Assembly (NCBI RefSeq): GCF_048593165.1
Contig: NZ_CP184271.1
From: Pectobacterium sp013449375
Lineage (GTDB): Bacteria > Pseudomonadota > Gammaproteobacteria > Enterobacterales > Enterobacteriaceae
Length of the DNA: 64,000 bases
Reading direction: 5' to 3' (one strand)
Under the pieces are notes generated by a model. It was not told where the DNA came from. It saw only the letters and a list, made by a program, of their open reading frames with translations, and did no database searches. Shown here one piece after another: positions 8,725 to 17,837 of this stretch. Both the position numbers and the translations under genes were made by a program. Each line of letters begins with the position of its first letter. Position 1 is the first letter of the stretch.

Positions 8725-9015
8725 ATGAAATTATTGCCATGGCTATGTACTGCCGCTGTGTTGTTGCTGGCAGGATGCAGCAATCATAGTGAGAACGCTG
8801 CTGCTGCCCAGCAAGGCGCCACGCAAGATGATGATAAAAACGCCGTCGTGTTACTGAAAAGCAGTTCTCCGGTTGATGTCAACTGTACGCTGATTGGCGG
8901 GACGATGGCGCTATCTCGACAGCTTGACGGTGCAAGCGTGGGAGCCTGTCAGTTAGCCAACGGTAAGCGCTGTAGCGAACAATCGCTGATGAATGGAAGT
9001 TGTCCGGCAGGGTGA
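8725..9015 (+). CDS. ydbJ: DUF333-type lipoprotein YdbJ
   Basis: This 96-residue lipoprotein has a signal peptide ending LLAGC (lipobox; C18 acylated). The mature part holds the DUF333 pattern, with NCTLIGGTM followed by a cysteine-containing CQLANGKRC segment. I chose ATG 8725 over an in-frame ATG 54 bases earlier because the signal peptide begins there and GAGG lies upstream. In E. coli ydbJ sits beside hslJ and ldhA; here hslJ is missing and ydbJ directly faces ldhA. Function is unknown. Confidence 0.8.
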   Translation: MKLLPWLCTAAVLLLAGCSNHSENAAAAQQGATQDDDKNAVVLLKSSSPVDVNCTLIGGTMALSRQLDGASVGACQLANGKRCSEQSLMNGSCPAG

Positions 9016-9019
9016 GTGT

Positions 9020-9041
9020 TGCGGCAGCCAGCACTGCCGCA
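9020..9041. terminator. Two-way hairpin between ydbJ and ldhA
   Basis: TGCGGCAG and CTGCCGCA pair perfectly over eight bases with a CCAGCA loop, lying between the convergent ydbJ and ldhA stop codons. T runs are poor, so it is likely but not certain to be a terminator. Confidence 0.55.
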
Positions 9042-9048
9042 GGAAAAC

Positions 9049-10041
9049 TTAAGAGGTAACCAGATTTGCGCAAGGCGCGTTCTGGCTGATGTCTTTCAAG
9101 TTCTGTAGCGTGGTTTGGGAAATGCTGATCAGCGCTTCTTCCGTGAGGAATGCCTGATGTCCGGTAAATAGCACGTTGTGGCATGCCGATAAGCGACGGA
9201 AAACGTCGTCCTGAATCACATCGTTGGATTTATCGGCAAAGAAGAGGTCGCGCTCGTTTTCATAAACGTCCATACCCAGCGCGCCAATTTTCTGTTGCTT
9301 CAACGCGTCGATTGCGGCCTGTGAATCGATCAGTCCACCACGGCTGGTATTGACGATCATAACGCCGTTTTTCATTTGCGCAAAGGCCGCCTGATTCAGT
9401 AGATGATGATTCTCCGGCGTCAGCGGGCAGTGCAGGGAAATGACGTCCGCATTGGCGTACAGCGTTTTCAGATCGACATATTCCGCCCCTAATTCCAATG
9501 CCTGCGGGTTCGAATAGGGATCGAAGGCCAGCAGGCGCATGCCAAAGCCTTTCAGGATGCGCATGGTCGCGATGCCGATTTTTCCCGTGCCAATAATGCC
9601 CGCCGTCCGGTTATGCATATTGAATCCAATCAGCCCTTCCAAAGAGAAGTTTGCATCGCGAGTACGTTGATAGGCACGATGAATGCGGCGGTTAAGCGTC
9701 AGCATCAGGCCGACGGCGTGTTCTGCGACGGCTTCAGGGGAATAGGCGGGAACACGCACCACGCTGATACCCAGTTCCTTAGCGGCTTCCAAATCGACAT
9801 TGTTAAAACCTGCGCAACGCAGTGCCAGCGTTTTTATGCCCATCTCTGCCAGTTCGGTCAACACCTCGCGACCACCATCATCGTTCACAAAGATGCAGAC
9901 GGCCTGACAGCCCGCCGCTGTTTTTGCCGTGCGCGGCGTCAGCATAAAATCAAAAAACTCCAGCTCATAGCCAAACTGTTGATTGACCTGCTCCAGATAT
10001 TTACGGTCATACTGCTTAGTGCTGTAAATTGCCAGTTTCAT
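9049..10041 (-). CDS. ldhA: Fermentative D-lactate dehydrogenase
   Basis: LdhA reduces pyruvate to D-lactate with NADH during fermentation in the cytoplasm. The 330-residue protein is full length, with the Rossmann motif GTGKIG at 151-156. Catalytic residues R234 (NTSRGG), E263 (DVYENERD) and H295 (FTGHQAF) are in place. It belongs to the D-2-hydroxyacid dehydrogenase family. Its neighbourhood (ydbJ one side, ydbH-ynbE further on) matches E. coli, interrupted here by two chemoreceptor genes. Confidence 0.96.
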   Translation of the reverse strand: MKLAIYSTKQYDRKYLEQVNQQFGYELEFFDFMLTPRTAKTAAGCQAVCIFVNDDGGREVLTELAEMGIKTLALRCAGFNNVDLEAAKELGISVVRVPAYSPEAVAEHAVGLMLTLNRRIHRAYQRTRDANFSLEGLIGFNMHNRTAGIIGTGKIGIATMRILKGFGMRLLAFDPYSNPQALELGAEYVDLKTLYANADVISLHCPLTPENHHLLNQAAFAQMKNGVMIVNTSRGGLIDSQAAIDALKQQKIGALGMDVYENERDLFFADKSNDVIQDDVFRRLSACHNVLFTGHQAFLTEEALISISQTTLQNLKDISQNAPCANLVTS

Positions 10042-10096
10042 TGATAGTTTCTCCGAAAAATCCTTAGATTAAGCTATCAGAAAATAGAGCGGTGAC

Positions 10097-10126
10097 AAAC
10101 CGTTACCTGACTGACAGTAACGGTTT
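10097..10126 (-). terminator. Hairpin after the first aer-like gene
   Basis: AAACCGTTAC and GTAACGGTTT pair perfectly over ten bases. The hairpin lies between the stop of the chemoreceptor gene and the start of ldhA. Read leftward it ends in GTTTG, with only a short U stretch. Confidence 0.6.
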
Positions 10127-10160
10127 GAAATTGAGGGGCGATAATAACGTCAGAACGGGT

Positions 10161-11714
10161 TTAGCGAGGCGTACTGAAAACCGAGACGGCTTCGGACATC
10201 GTGGAGATCTGCTGTTCCAGACTGTTAATGGCGGAACTGGAATGCGTTGCCAAAATCGTGTTCTGGCGCGTCAATTCATCAATGTTGTTCACTGCTGAGT
10301 TAATCTGCCCCAGACCTTGCGATTGTTCTTGTGTTGCCAGGCTGATTTGACTCACAAGCTGCGTAACCTGCTGTACCTGAGTCAATATATTGTTCATGGA
10401 CTGGCTGGTGTGACTGACCAATTTATCGCTGTTATGAATGTTTGCGATCGTCGTGTCGATAATCTCTGCGATGTCTTTGGCGGCGGCGGAGCTACGTTGT
10501 GCCAGAATGCGCACTTCTCCTGCCACAACAGCGAAACTTTTACCCTGTTCCCCCGCGTGAGCAGCTTCGACTGCCGCATTGAGTGCGAGAATATTGGTCT
10601 GGAACGCCAAATTATCCAGCACGCTGATGATGTCGGTGATCTCTTTGCTGGAGCGAGTCATGACCGCCATCGTGTCCGTAACCTGACTCACCGCTTTCTC
10701 ACCCGCATCGACGGCCTGATTCGCATCGTTCGCACAGCGCGTTGCCAACTGAGAGGCGGACGCATTGCTTTGAATCGTCGCCGTTAGCTCTTCCATTGAC
10801 GATGCGGTGGATTGCAAACTTTGTGCGGTATCTTCACAGCGCTGGCTTAGCGTGTAATTCCCAGAGGCGATCTCGCCGCAGGCGTGGCGCAGTTCGGTTA
10901 GCTTACCGTTAACATCATCGACAAACGTGCGGAAATTCATGCCGGATTGATTGACGGCACGTAATAGCATACCCACTTCATCCACGCGATTAAGCTGGAA
11001 CGAGTTATCTGCCTGCCCAGATGCGGAATTGATGGCCTGTCGCAGAATATTTTCCAGTGGTTTTGCTAAATGCTGAACTAATAATTCGCTGGTGATGGCT
11101 GCGCCAACGAGCAGCACCAAAACAAAAACTAATAATGGCGTAGTGAGTGGAAGAGTCGCAAATAAGAAAAGTAACGTGAATAGCATAAAAATGAATACAT
11201 AACTTCTTATTCGCCAGCGCACGGGAATAACGTTAAATAAACTAAGAAAATTCAGCGAGCCTTTATATATTAGCAGTCCTTGAAAGAGTCTTCGGTTTTT
11301 TAATCTATTCTCATTCATTTGTTGGTAAAGCGTTTCTGCTTGCCGAATTTCTTCCTGTGAAGCTCGAGTTCGTACCGACATATACCCTGTTGTTTTTCCA
11401 TCCTTCATCAATGGCGTCGTACTGGCTTTGACCCAATAGTAGTCGCCATTCTTGCGGCGGTTCTTGACAGTGGCTGTCCAAATTTTACCTGCATTTAGCG
11501 TCGCCCACATGTCGGCAAACGCCTCTGGGGGCATATCTGGGTGGCGTACGATATTGTGAGGTTGGTGGAGGAGTTCCTCAAAATCGTAACCACTGGCATC
11601 AATAAAATCGTCATTTGCATAAGTGATATGACTATCGATGGTGGTCACCGACATTAGCTTGGCTTTTTCATCTAATAAATACTGAATATCACTGACCGGA
11701 AAATTCTTACGCAT
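10161..11714 (-). CDS. Aer-type PAS chemoreceptor, copy 1
   Basis: This is a 517-residue energy/redox-sensing receptor resembling Aer. The PAS domain (about 10-115) contains HNIVRHPDMPPEAFADMW and the NGDYYWV segment that in Aer surround the FAD pocket. Two hydrophobic segments at about 170-215 form the membrane anchor, followed by a HAMP-like part and a cytoplasmic signalling domain. That domain has the tip AFQTNILALNAAVEAAHAGEQG, near-identical to other receptors and docking CheA/CheW. The C-terminus lacks the NWETF pentapeptide, so it cannot tether CheR/CheB that way, as is also true of Aer. A second copy lies upstream on the same strand, with 336 bases between them. The ligand or signal is inferred from family only. 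Confidence 0.88.
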   Translation of the reverse strand: MRKNFPVSDIQYLLDEKAKLMSVTTIDSHITYANDDFIDASGYDFEELLHQPHNIVRHPDMPPEAFADMWATLNAGKIWTATVKNRRKNGDYYWVKASTTPLMKDGKTTGYMSVRTRASQEEIRQAETLYQQMNENRLKNRRLFQGLLIYKGSLNFLSLFNVIPVRWRIRSYVFIFMLFTLLFLFATLPLTTPLLVFVLVLLVGAAITSELLVQHLAKPLENILRQAINSASGQADNSFQLNRVDEVGMLLRAVNQSGMNFRTFVDDVNGKLTELRHACGEIASGNYTLSQRCEDTAQSLQSTASSMEELTATIQSNASASQLATRCANDANQAVDAGEKAVSQVTDTMAVMTRSSKEITDIISVLDNLAFQTNILALNAAVEAAHAGEQGKSFAVVAGEVRILAQRSSAAAKDIAEIIDTTIANIHNSDKLVSHTSQSMNNILTQVQQVTQLVSQISLATQEQSQGLGQINSAVNNIDELTRQNTILATHSSSAINSLEQQISTMSEAVSVFSTPR

Positions 11715-12050
11715 TTATTGATCCTTTTAGTATAAGCATACATATGATGTTTTTAGATCTATTAGCGAACGGAAAAATGATGAGCACGAGTTAGTTAACG
11801 GCAATGTTTTCGAAATAATTAGCGAGTGGCTTTATATATTTTTACTCATTCTCCTGTTGTTTCTTCTTCTGGGAAGTCGTTGCCTTGGCTGACGCATGAC
11901 AAACGCATGTGCCGATGACCAAAAGCCTTCACTTGTTAAGTATATTATGAGTTTGGGAATTTGCACTGCGGCTAACACATGCTGGAGAGCGGGTAAATAG
12001 CGATAATAAGTGGCACGGGCGCTCTGATATGAACGCCCGTGAGGATGATA
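11715..12050. other. Gap between the two aer-like genes
   Basis: It holds a hairpin at 12014-12041 (CACGGGCG/CGCCCGTG), the likely end of the upstream copy's transcript, and an A+T-rich part near 11715-11850 that should contain the promoter of copy 1. No clear sigma-28 box could be read. Confidence 0.45.
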
Positions 12051-13604
12051 TTAGCGGGAAAGACTGAAGACGGATGCCGCCTGAACCATGCTCGATATTT
12101 GCTGTTGTAGATGATCGGTAGCCGAATGTGACTGACTGGCCAGCGCGGTATTCTGGTGCGTGAGCTCATCGATGCGGTTTACCGCTTCATTGATTTGTTC
12201 CAGCCCCAGAGACTGTTCCTGCGTCGCAACACTGATCTCATTCATCAAGTTGGTGACGTGCTTAACCTGAAGCAGAATATTGCTCATGGATTTGTGTGTA
12301 TGCAAAACCTGCTGCTCACCGATGCGGATACTATTCAACGTTTCATCAATAATGGTTGAAATATCGCTGGAAGAGGACGCGCTGCGTTGTGCCAACGAGC
12401 GAACCTCACTGGCGACCACTGCAAAGCTTTTACCCTGTTCACCAGCATGTGCGGCTTCAACGGCAGCGTTCACGGCCAGAATATTGGTCTGGAACGCGAG
12501 ATTATCCATCACGCTGACGATATCGGTAATGCGTTCGCTGGAACGCGTGATCGTCTCCATCGTATCAGAGACTTGGCTGACGGCCTGCTCGCCAGAGTTC
12601 ACCGCCTGATTCACATCCTGTGTATACATCGAAGCCTGAAGTGAAGCTTCTGCATTGCTTTTTATCGTTGCGGTAAGCTGTTCCACGGATGCAGCGGTTT
12701 GTTGCAGGCTTTCTTCCGTTTCCTCGCAGCACTGCGCTAGCGTATGGTTACCCTGCGCGATTTCATTACAGGCGTTTTTCAGCTCGCTCAGATTGGTATT
12801 CACATCGTCCACGAAGGTGCGGAAATTCATACCGGACTGGTTTACTGCCCGCATTAGCATGCCAATTTCATCCACGCGATTAAGCTGCGTCAGATTATCT
12901 GCTTGTCCGGCCGCAGAACGCATGGCCTGAGACAGGATTTGCTCGATGGGGCGGGCGACATGGTGCACCAGAAGCTCGCCACTGACAAAACAGCAGGCGA
13001 TGAGCAGCGGAAAGAGGACGGAAGCCAATGCCGTTCCCGCCAGCAGGGAGTAAGCGGCGAGCAATGGGATCAGGCTAAAGAGCAGAAAATAGCTGCGGAT
13101 GCGCCAGCGTAGCGGCATGGTTTTAAACAGGCTCAGAATACGTAATGGGCCGGTATAAATGAGCAAGCCGTGGTGGAAGGTACGGTATTTCAGTTTCCCT
13201 TCGTTTGCACTGGCGTAGAGTGCTTCAGCCTGACGGATTTCTTCGGGTGATGCCGCCGTGCGAACGGACATATATCCGCTAATCTCACCGCCTTTTCTCA
13301 ACGGTGTGGTGCTGGATTTTACCCAGTAATGATCGCCATTTTTACACCGATTTTTCACAATCCCCGTCCAGATATTGCCCGCACGCAGCGTTTTCCACAT
13401 ATCCGCGAAGGCGGCTGGTGGCATATCTGGGTGTCGGATAAGATTATGGGGCTGCCCCATTAACTCATCGGTGCTGTAGCCGCTGACGTCAATGAAATCT
13501 TTGTTTGCGTAGGTAATATGGCTTTCTGGCGTAGTGACCGACATCAATCTGGTTTTTTCAGAAAGAGGGCGTTGGCGGTCGGTGACAGGGGTGTTGTTAC
13601 GCAT
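12051..13604 (-). CDS. Aer-type PAS chemoreceptor, copy 2
   Basis: Also 517 residues and colinear with copy 1. The PAS core (HNLIRHPDMPPAAFADMW), paired membrane segments at about 170-215, and a signalling tip reading AFQTNILAVNAAVEAAHAG are present. The tip and PAS pocket are very similar to copy 1, while the membrane region and the outer parts of the coiled coil differ, so this is an old tandem duplication with some divergence. There is no C-terminal pentapeptide. Each gene appears to have its own promoter region and terminator. Two Aer paralogues next to each other suggest responses to different redox conditions; this is inference. Confidence 0.88.
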   Translation of the reverse strand: MRNNTPVTDRQRPLSEKTRLMSVTTPESHITYANKDFIDVSGYSTDELMGQPHNLIRHPDMPPAAFADMWKTLRAGNIWTGIVKNRCKNGDHYWVKSSTTPLRKGGEISGYMSVRTAASPEEIRQAEALYASANEGKLKYRTFHHGLLIYTGPLRILSLFKTMPLRWRIRSYFLLFSLIPLLAAYSLLAGTALASVLFPLLIACCFVSGELLVHHVARPIEQILSQAMRSAAGQADNLTQLNRVDEIGMLMRAVNQSGMNFRTFVDDVNTNLSELKNACNEIAQGNHTLAQCCEETEESLQQTAASVEQLTATIKSNAEASLQASMYTQDVNQAVNSGEQAVSQVSDTMETITRSSERITDIVSVMDNLAFQTNILAVNAAVEAAHAGEQGKSFAVVASEVRSLAQRSASSSSDISTIIDETLNSIRIGEQQVLHTHKSMSNILLQVKHVTNLMNEISVATQEQSLGLEQINEAVNRIDELTHQNTALASQSHSATDHLQQQISSMVQAASVFSLSR

Positions 13605-13976
13605 GAAGCAGTCCTTGATATGCTGTGTCCGAATACTGATTTAACTGAGGCATACCCACGAAGATGAATCAGCGGATAGCGGTAATGGTTCAGGTTGCTT
13701 ATTGCTTTTTTTAAGGCGAGTCGGGCAGAAGGAGATAATCCTGATATTCACCCAGAAACGCATTGTTCATGATGAGATAACGCGATTCATTACAAAATAT
13801 AACCTCAATTAAACATTTTACCACGAAAGGGTAATGAGCATGTATGCACAATGGTGGTAAATGTGAGTTGGATAGGATTGTTTGTTAACAAAAAGAGCAA
13901 TCTGTGAATGAATAATCAACAAGGGCATACAGGACGGATTTTTACCGCAATTGAACAGGATGCTTAACTCGCACTA
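13605..13976. other. Divergent region between aer copy 2 and ydbH
   Basis: The stretch is A+T-rich and must hold both outward promoters. I see no unambiguous operator, RNA gene or small open frame. Confidence 0.4.
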
Positions 13977-16568
13977 ATGATTAAAAAACATGCACTTCCC
14001 GTCACCTTTCTGCTTGCTGCACTGCTGTTTCTTTCCTGGCGAACACTGCCGCAGTGGCTGCCGCGTATCGCTACCCTCTGGCTACCGGCGGAGATGTCTT
14101 TGTCTGTGAGTGGGACACCTAGCTGGCAGGACGGTGGGCTACATAGCGCGGGGGTCAGCATTATGGCGGGGGAATGCACGCTCGTTGACGTACGGGATAT
14201 GACGCTGCGTTGGCATCGCTGGCGCTGGTATGTCGATATGGATGCCGTGACATTAAACCGTGATTGCCTGCAATATGTGCCTGCGAGTAGCGGCACCGAG
14301 CCGCCAGCGCAGTTGGCACAGTGGCAACAGCGATTGCCAGCTGCCGATATTCAGATAAAGGCGTTTACGCTACAGCCCTGGCAGGATTACGCCGGACAGA
14401 TGCGACTCAGCAGCGACGGCAAGTGGCGACAAACGTTGGACTATCAGGGCGATCAACTGGCGTTTAAGGCAGAACTGAACGATAAGCGTTTGACCCTGCA
14501 TGAGAGCATGCTCGCCACGCCCGCAGGGTTTGTGCGCCTGCAAATCAGTGGTGAAATGGAACTGGCCGATACGCTGGATGCTGCACCAGTGCAGGGGCGG
14601 CTGACCGGGAAACTGGACTCAGGGCAGACGCCGGATCCGCTTTCGCTCCTTCTGGACTGGCATAACCAGCAAGGCGAATTGGTGCTGAATGCGGCGCATG
14701 ATGACACGCCGCTGATATCGCTGCCGTGGCAACTGACGGATGAGGTGATCCAGGTGACTAACGGCATCTGGCGCTGGCCTTATGCCGATCAGCCGCTCTC
14801 TGGGCACGTTACCATGACCTTACAACATTGGCGACAAGGGCTGGATGCCACCACGATTACTGCGCGTTTGAACATGTTGACGCAAGGACATAATGGCAAG
14901 GCGAACGCCGTGCTGGTGCTGGGGCCGGGCAATATTGGTCTGCTCAACAGTGAATTGCGCTTTCAGCTTACCGGGCAGGTTAATTTACCGGCACTCTCCC
15001 TGACGGCGACGCTACCGGGGGTGTTGCAGGGCTCGATTCTCAATCCTGAGCTTGCTCTTTTACCGGGGGCACTGCTGCGTGCTTGGGGAACGCCTGCGCC
15101 GCAGGTTTATCTGGAAGAGGCGCGCTGGCCGCTGGCGGGCGTTCGGGTCAGTGCGACTGGCGTGAATGGACGACTACAGGCGATTGTGAAGGCGCGGGAG
15201 GAATATTGGGGGCGTGTGAACCTGCACCTTGATGGTCAGGCGCAGGATTTCTGGCCGGATCAAGGGCAGTGGCAATGGCGTTATTGGGGCAATGGTCATC
15301 TGCCGCCGCTGAAAGGTCAGTGGGACGTTGCCGGCCGAGGCCAGTGGCAGGACACCCTGATTGAAGTCACCCAACTGTCGAGCGGTTTGGATCAGTTGGG
15401 CTACGGCATGGTGACAGTACACCAGCCCCGCCTGACCATTACGGAACCGATCCGGTGGCAGCGCGCCCGTTCCGGTGAGTATTTTCAAGGCGCGCTGCAA
15501 CTGGCCTCAGAGCGGACGCATTTCAGCAACGGCGGCTATCTGCCGCCTTCGTTGCTAATGCTGGCGATGCAGGGGCGTAGCCCAGATGATTTCCAGTTAC
15601 AAGGACAGTTGCAGGCTGAAGATATCGGGCCGGTCAGGCTGCGTGGTCGCTGGGATGGAGAACGACTGCGCGGGGGCGCGTGGTGGCCGACACAACCGCT
15701 TAAGGTGTTTCAGCCTCTGCTTTCTCCGCTGCTAAAAATGAACATTCGTGCTGGGCAGTTTTACGCGCAGGCGGCCTTTTCCGCCGCACGTAAAGAAGGA
15801 TTCAGCGCGGGCGGACATTGGGTGGTGAAAAATGGTGGACTGTGGCTACAGGATGGTGAAGTTAGTGGCGTCAACTTTGTCCTGCCTTATCGTTTGAAAG
15901 GTCATCGCTGGCAGTTGGGCGTTAAGCAGCCTGTCGCGCTGCGAATTGACGTGTTGGATAACCTGTTTCGGATGAGCAATATCCGCGTCGTTCTACAAGG
16001 GTTTTATCCGTATAGCGAGCGGCGACCGCTGATTATGTCCCAGGCTGATATGGACGTATTAGATGGGCATATTGGGCTGTCAACGCTGCGTTGGCCACAG
16101 CGTGAACCCGCGCTGTTCACCGTGAAGAGCGTGGATCTCAGCGAACTGCTGACGGTATTAAAGCAAAAACAATTCGCTCTGTCTGGGCGTGTGAGCGGTA
16201 CGCTTCCGTTGAATTTTAATCACCCAACCATGTTGATTGAAGGCGGGAGAATTACCAATGATGGCTTCCTGACACTGCGCTTGGATAACCAACTGGCCGA
16301 TGAATTAGCGAGTAAAAATCTAGCGGGAGGCGCGGCGATTGGCTGGCTACGCTATCTGGAGATTGGGCGTTCTTATGCCACGCTTGACCTGACTAATCAG
16401 GGCGAACTAACATTAACGTCGCAGGTGCAGGGGAAAAACCCACAACTCAGCGCGAAACGTCAGGTGATTCTTAACTATCGTCATCAAGAGAATATCTTCC
16501 AGCTATGGCGCAGCTTGCGTTTTGGCGATAACTTGCGGGATACGCTGGAGCAGCAGGCCAATGAATGA
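13977..16568 (+). CDS. ydbH: Intermembrane lipid-bridge protein YdbH (AsmA-like)
   Basis: YdbH is one of the three enterobacterial AsmA-like proteins (with TamB and YhdP) that span the periplasm and supply phospholipids to the outer membrane. The 863-residue product is close to the family length. A hydrophobic N-terminal helix at about 5-25 anchors it in the inner membrane. The rest is rich in alternating beta-strand sequence, as expected for a hydrophobic groove, and the C-terminal DUF2993-like part (GGAAIGWLRYLEIGRSYATLDL) is present. ynbE follows 15 bases later, the partner said to extend the bridge at the outer membrane. The usual third gene, ydbL, is absent. Confidence 0.88.
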   Translation: MIKKHALPVTFLLAALLFLSWRTLPQWLPRIATLWLPAEMSLSVSGTPSWQDGGLHSAGVSIMAGECTLVDVRDMTLRWHRWRWYVDMDAVTLNRDCLQYVPASSGTEPPAQLAQWQQRLPAADIQIKAFTLQPWQDYAGQMRLSSDGKWRQTLDYQGDQLAFKAELNDKRLTLHESMLATPAGFVRLQISGEMELADTLDAAPVQGRLTGKLDSGQTPDPLSLLLDWHNQQGELVLNAAHDDTPLISLPWQLTDEVIQVTNGIWRWPYADQPLSGHVTMTLQHWRQGLDATTITARLNMLTQGHNGKANAVLVLGPGNIGLLNSELRFQLTGQVNLPALSLTATLPGVLQGSILNPELALLPGALLRAWGTPAPQVYLEEARWPLAGVRVSATGVNGRLQAIVKAREEYWGRVNLHLDGQAQDFWPDQGQWQWRYWGNGHLPPLKGQWDVAGRGQWQDTLIEVTQLSSGLDQLGYGMVTVHQPRLTITEPIRWQRARSGEYFQGALQLASERTHFSNGGYLPPSLLMLAMQGRSPDDFQLQGQLQAEDIGPVRLRGRWDGERLRGGAWWPTQPLKVFQPLLSPLLKMNIRAGQFYAQAAFSAARKEGFSAGGHWVVKNGGLWLQDGEVSGVNFVLPYRLKGHRWQLGVKQPVALRIDVLDNLFRMSNIRVVLQGFYPYSERRPLIMSQADMDVLDGHIGLSTLRWPQREPALFTVKSVDLSELLTVLKQKQFALSGRVSGTLPLNFNHPTMLIEGGRITNDGFLTLRLDNQLADELASKNLAGGAAIGWLRYLEIGRSYATLDLTNQGELTLTSQVQGKNPQLSAKRQVILNYRHQENIFQLWRSLRFGDNLRDTLEQQANE

Positions 16569-16583
16569 ATTCAAGGTAGAACA

Positions 16584-16817
16584 ATGAACAAGTGCGAGAC
16601 ATTGCTGGCGGTAGGTTGCACGGTCGCTTTCCTGACGGGGTGTGTGCCGCGTATCGAGGTGGCTGCGCCTAAAGAGCCCATTACCATCAATATGAACGTG
16701 AAGATTGAGCATGAAATTCACATCAAGGCGGACAAAGAAGCGACGCAACTGCTCGAAAAATCGGACAATGCGGCCGGTGATGAGATAAAGAAAAGCGCGC
16801 CCGTGGGCGCGCAATAA
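16584..16817 (+). CDS. ynbE: Outer-membrane lipoprotein YnbE
   Basis: YnbE is a small lipoprotein that stacks on the C-terminus of YdbH at the outer membrane. The 77-residue product has a signal peptide ending FLTGC, and the mature part keeps the family core PITINMNVKIEHEIHIK. A tail of about 20 residues is rich in charged residues and longer than the E. coli protein. It follows ydbH by 15 bases with an AAGGTAG-like site. No ydbL follows; the next gene is azoR on the other strand. Confidence 0.85.
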   Translation: MNKCETLLAVGCTVAFLTGCVPRIEVAAPKEPITINMNVKIEHEIHIKADKEATQLLEKSDNAAGDEIKKSAPVGAQ

Positions 16818-16866
16818 TTAGCCAATAAAATCAAGAAATGGCAAGGTCGGTAACAATGATCCGTTA

Positions 16867-16887
16867 TGCCCGTTATTCATACGGGCA
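16867..16887. terminator. Hairpin between ynbE and azoR
   Basis: TGCCCGT and ACGGGCA form a seven-base-pair stem around TATTCAT, between the convergent ynbE and azoR ends. T runs are weak. Confidence 0.5.
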
Positions 16888-16895
16888 GTGATTCT

Positions 16896-17501
16896 TTATG
16901 CGGTAGCGAGTTGAGACAGCTGGGTTTTCGCCGCTTCGGTCGCTTTCTGCGCCACATCTGGGCCGTAGCCATAACCTTCAGCGAACACGAATTCAAGGTC
17001 GGTCAGGCCGAGGAAGCCCAGGAAGACGCGCAGGTACGGTTCCAGCAGATCGGTTGGTGTGCCTTTATGGATACCGCCACGGCTGGTTAAGACGATAGCA
17101 CGTTTACCTTTTACCAGACCTTCTGGGCCTTGCTCGGTGTAGCGGAACGTCACACCAGCGCGGGCAACCAGGTCGAAGTAGTTCTTCAACTGGGTAGGAA
17201 TGTTGAAGTTATACATTGGTGCGGCAATCACGATAATGTCATGCGCTTGCAGCTCGGCGATCAGATCGTCGGACAGCTTCAGGGCTTCTTGCTGACGTGG
17301 GGTCAGTGCAGCATCGGAAGGACGCAGTGCGCCGACTAACTCGCCATCAAGAACCGGAATCGGTTGAGCGGCCAGGTCGCGTACGGTGATGCTGTCGTTT
17401 GGATGTGCAGACTGCCACTCGGTGGTGAAGTGGTCGGCCAGTTGGTTTGACTGAGAATAACCTGCCAGAATGCTTGATTTCAGAACCAATACTTTGCTCA
17501 T
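16896..17501 (-). CDS. azoR: FMN-dependent NADH azoreductase
   Basis: AzoR is a dimeric flavodoxin-fold enzyme that reduces azo dyes and quinones with NADH, thought to protect against thiol and quinone stress. The 201-residue protein has the flavin site motifs SSILAGYSQSNQLAD (phosphate), PMYNFNIP and TSRGGIH. The start is ATG 17501 (MSKVLVLKSS), with AAAGGA upstream; an upstream in-frame start at 17558 adds 19 unrelated residues. Its position beside hrpA matches E. coli. Confidence 0.95.
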   Translation of the reverse strand: MSKVLVLKSSILAGYSQSNQLADHFTTEWQSAHPNDSITVRDLAAQPIPVLDGELVGALRPSDAALTPRQQEALKLSDDLIAELQAHDIIVIAAPMYNFNIPTQLKNYFDLVARAGVTFRYTEQGPEGLVKGKRAIVLTSRGGIHKGTPTDLLEPYLRVFLGFLGLTDLEFVFAEGYGYGPDVAQKATEAAKTQLSQLATA

Positions 17502-17548
17502 TGCCAATTCCTTTAGTGATTGAAGTGGGCGACAACATAACGCCCTTT

Positions 17549-17561
17549 GATGTGTCACATC
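17549..17561. promoter_or_regulatory. Palindrome upstream of azoR
   Basis: GATGTG-T-CACATC is a perfect 13-base inverted repeat 48 bases before the azoR start. It may be an operator for an unidentified regulator. The rest of the 17502-17837 divergent region between azoR and hrpA shows no gene. Confidence 0.35.
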
Positions 17562-17837
17562 TTATGCGGTGCTTTGGAAAGTGAAAAGTGCAAATATTCG
17601 AGGTCTTTATTCGATTTTCTTGAATAAGACGACGTTTGAATAAGACAGCGCGGGGCGATTAGAGCCGCCTATGACAATGTGCTACTATCCACGTCTTAAA
17701 AATCCCCACGGCTTAACCATTTTCATGGTTTAAACATGCCGTGTTTTGAAATCAGGTTAGGCTCAATCGAGCCAGATTCGGGACGAGCATTGTCTCGGCA
17801 GAGAACAGAATTAGAGAAACAATTAAGGAAGAGCAAC

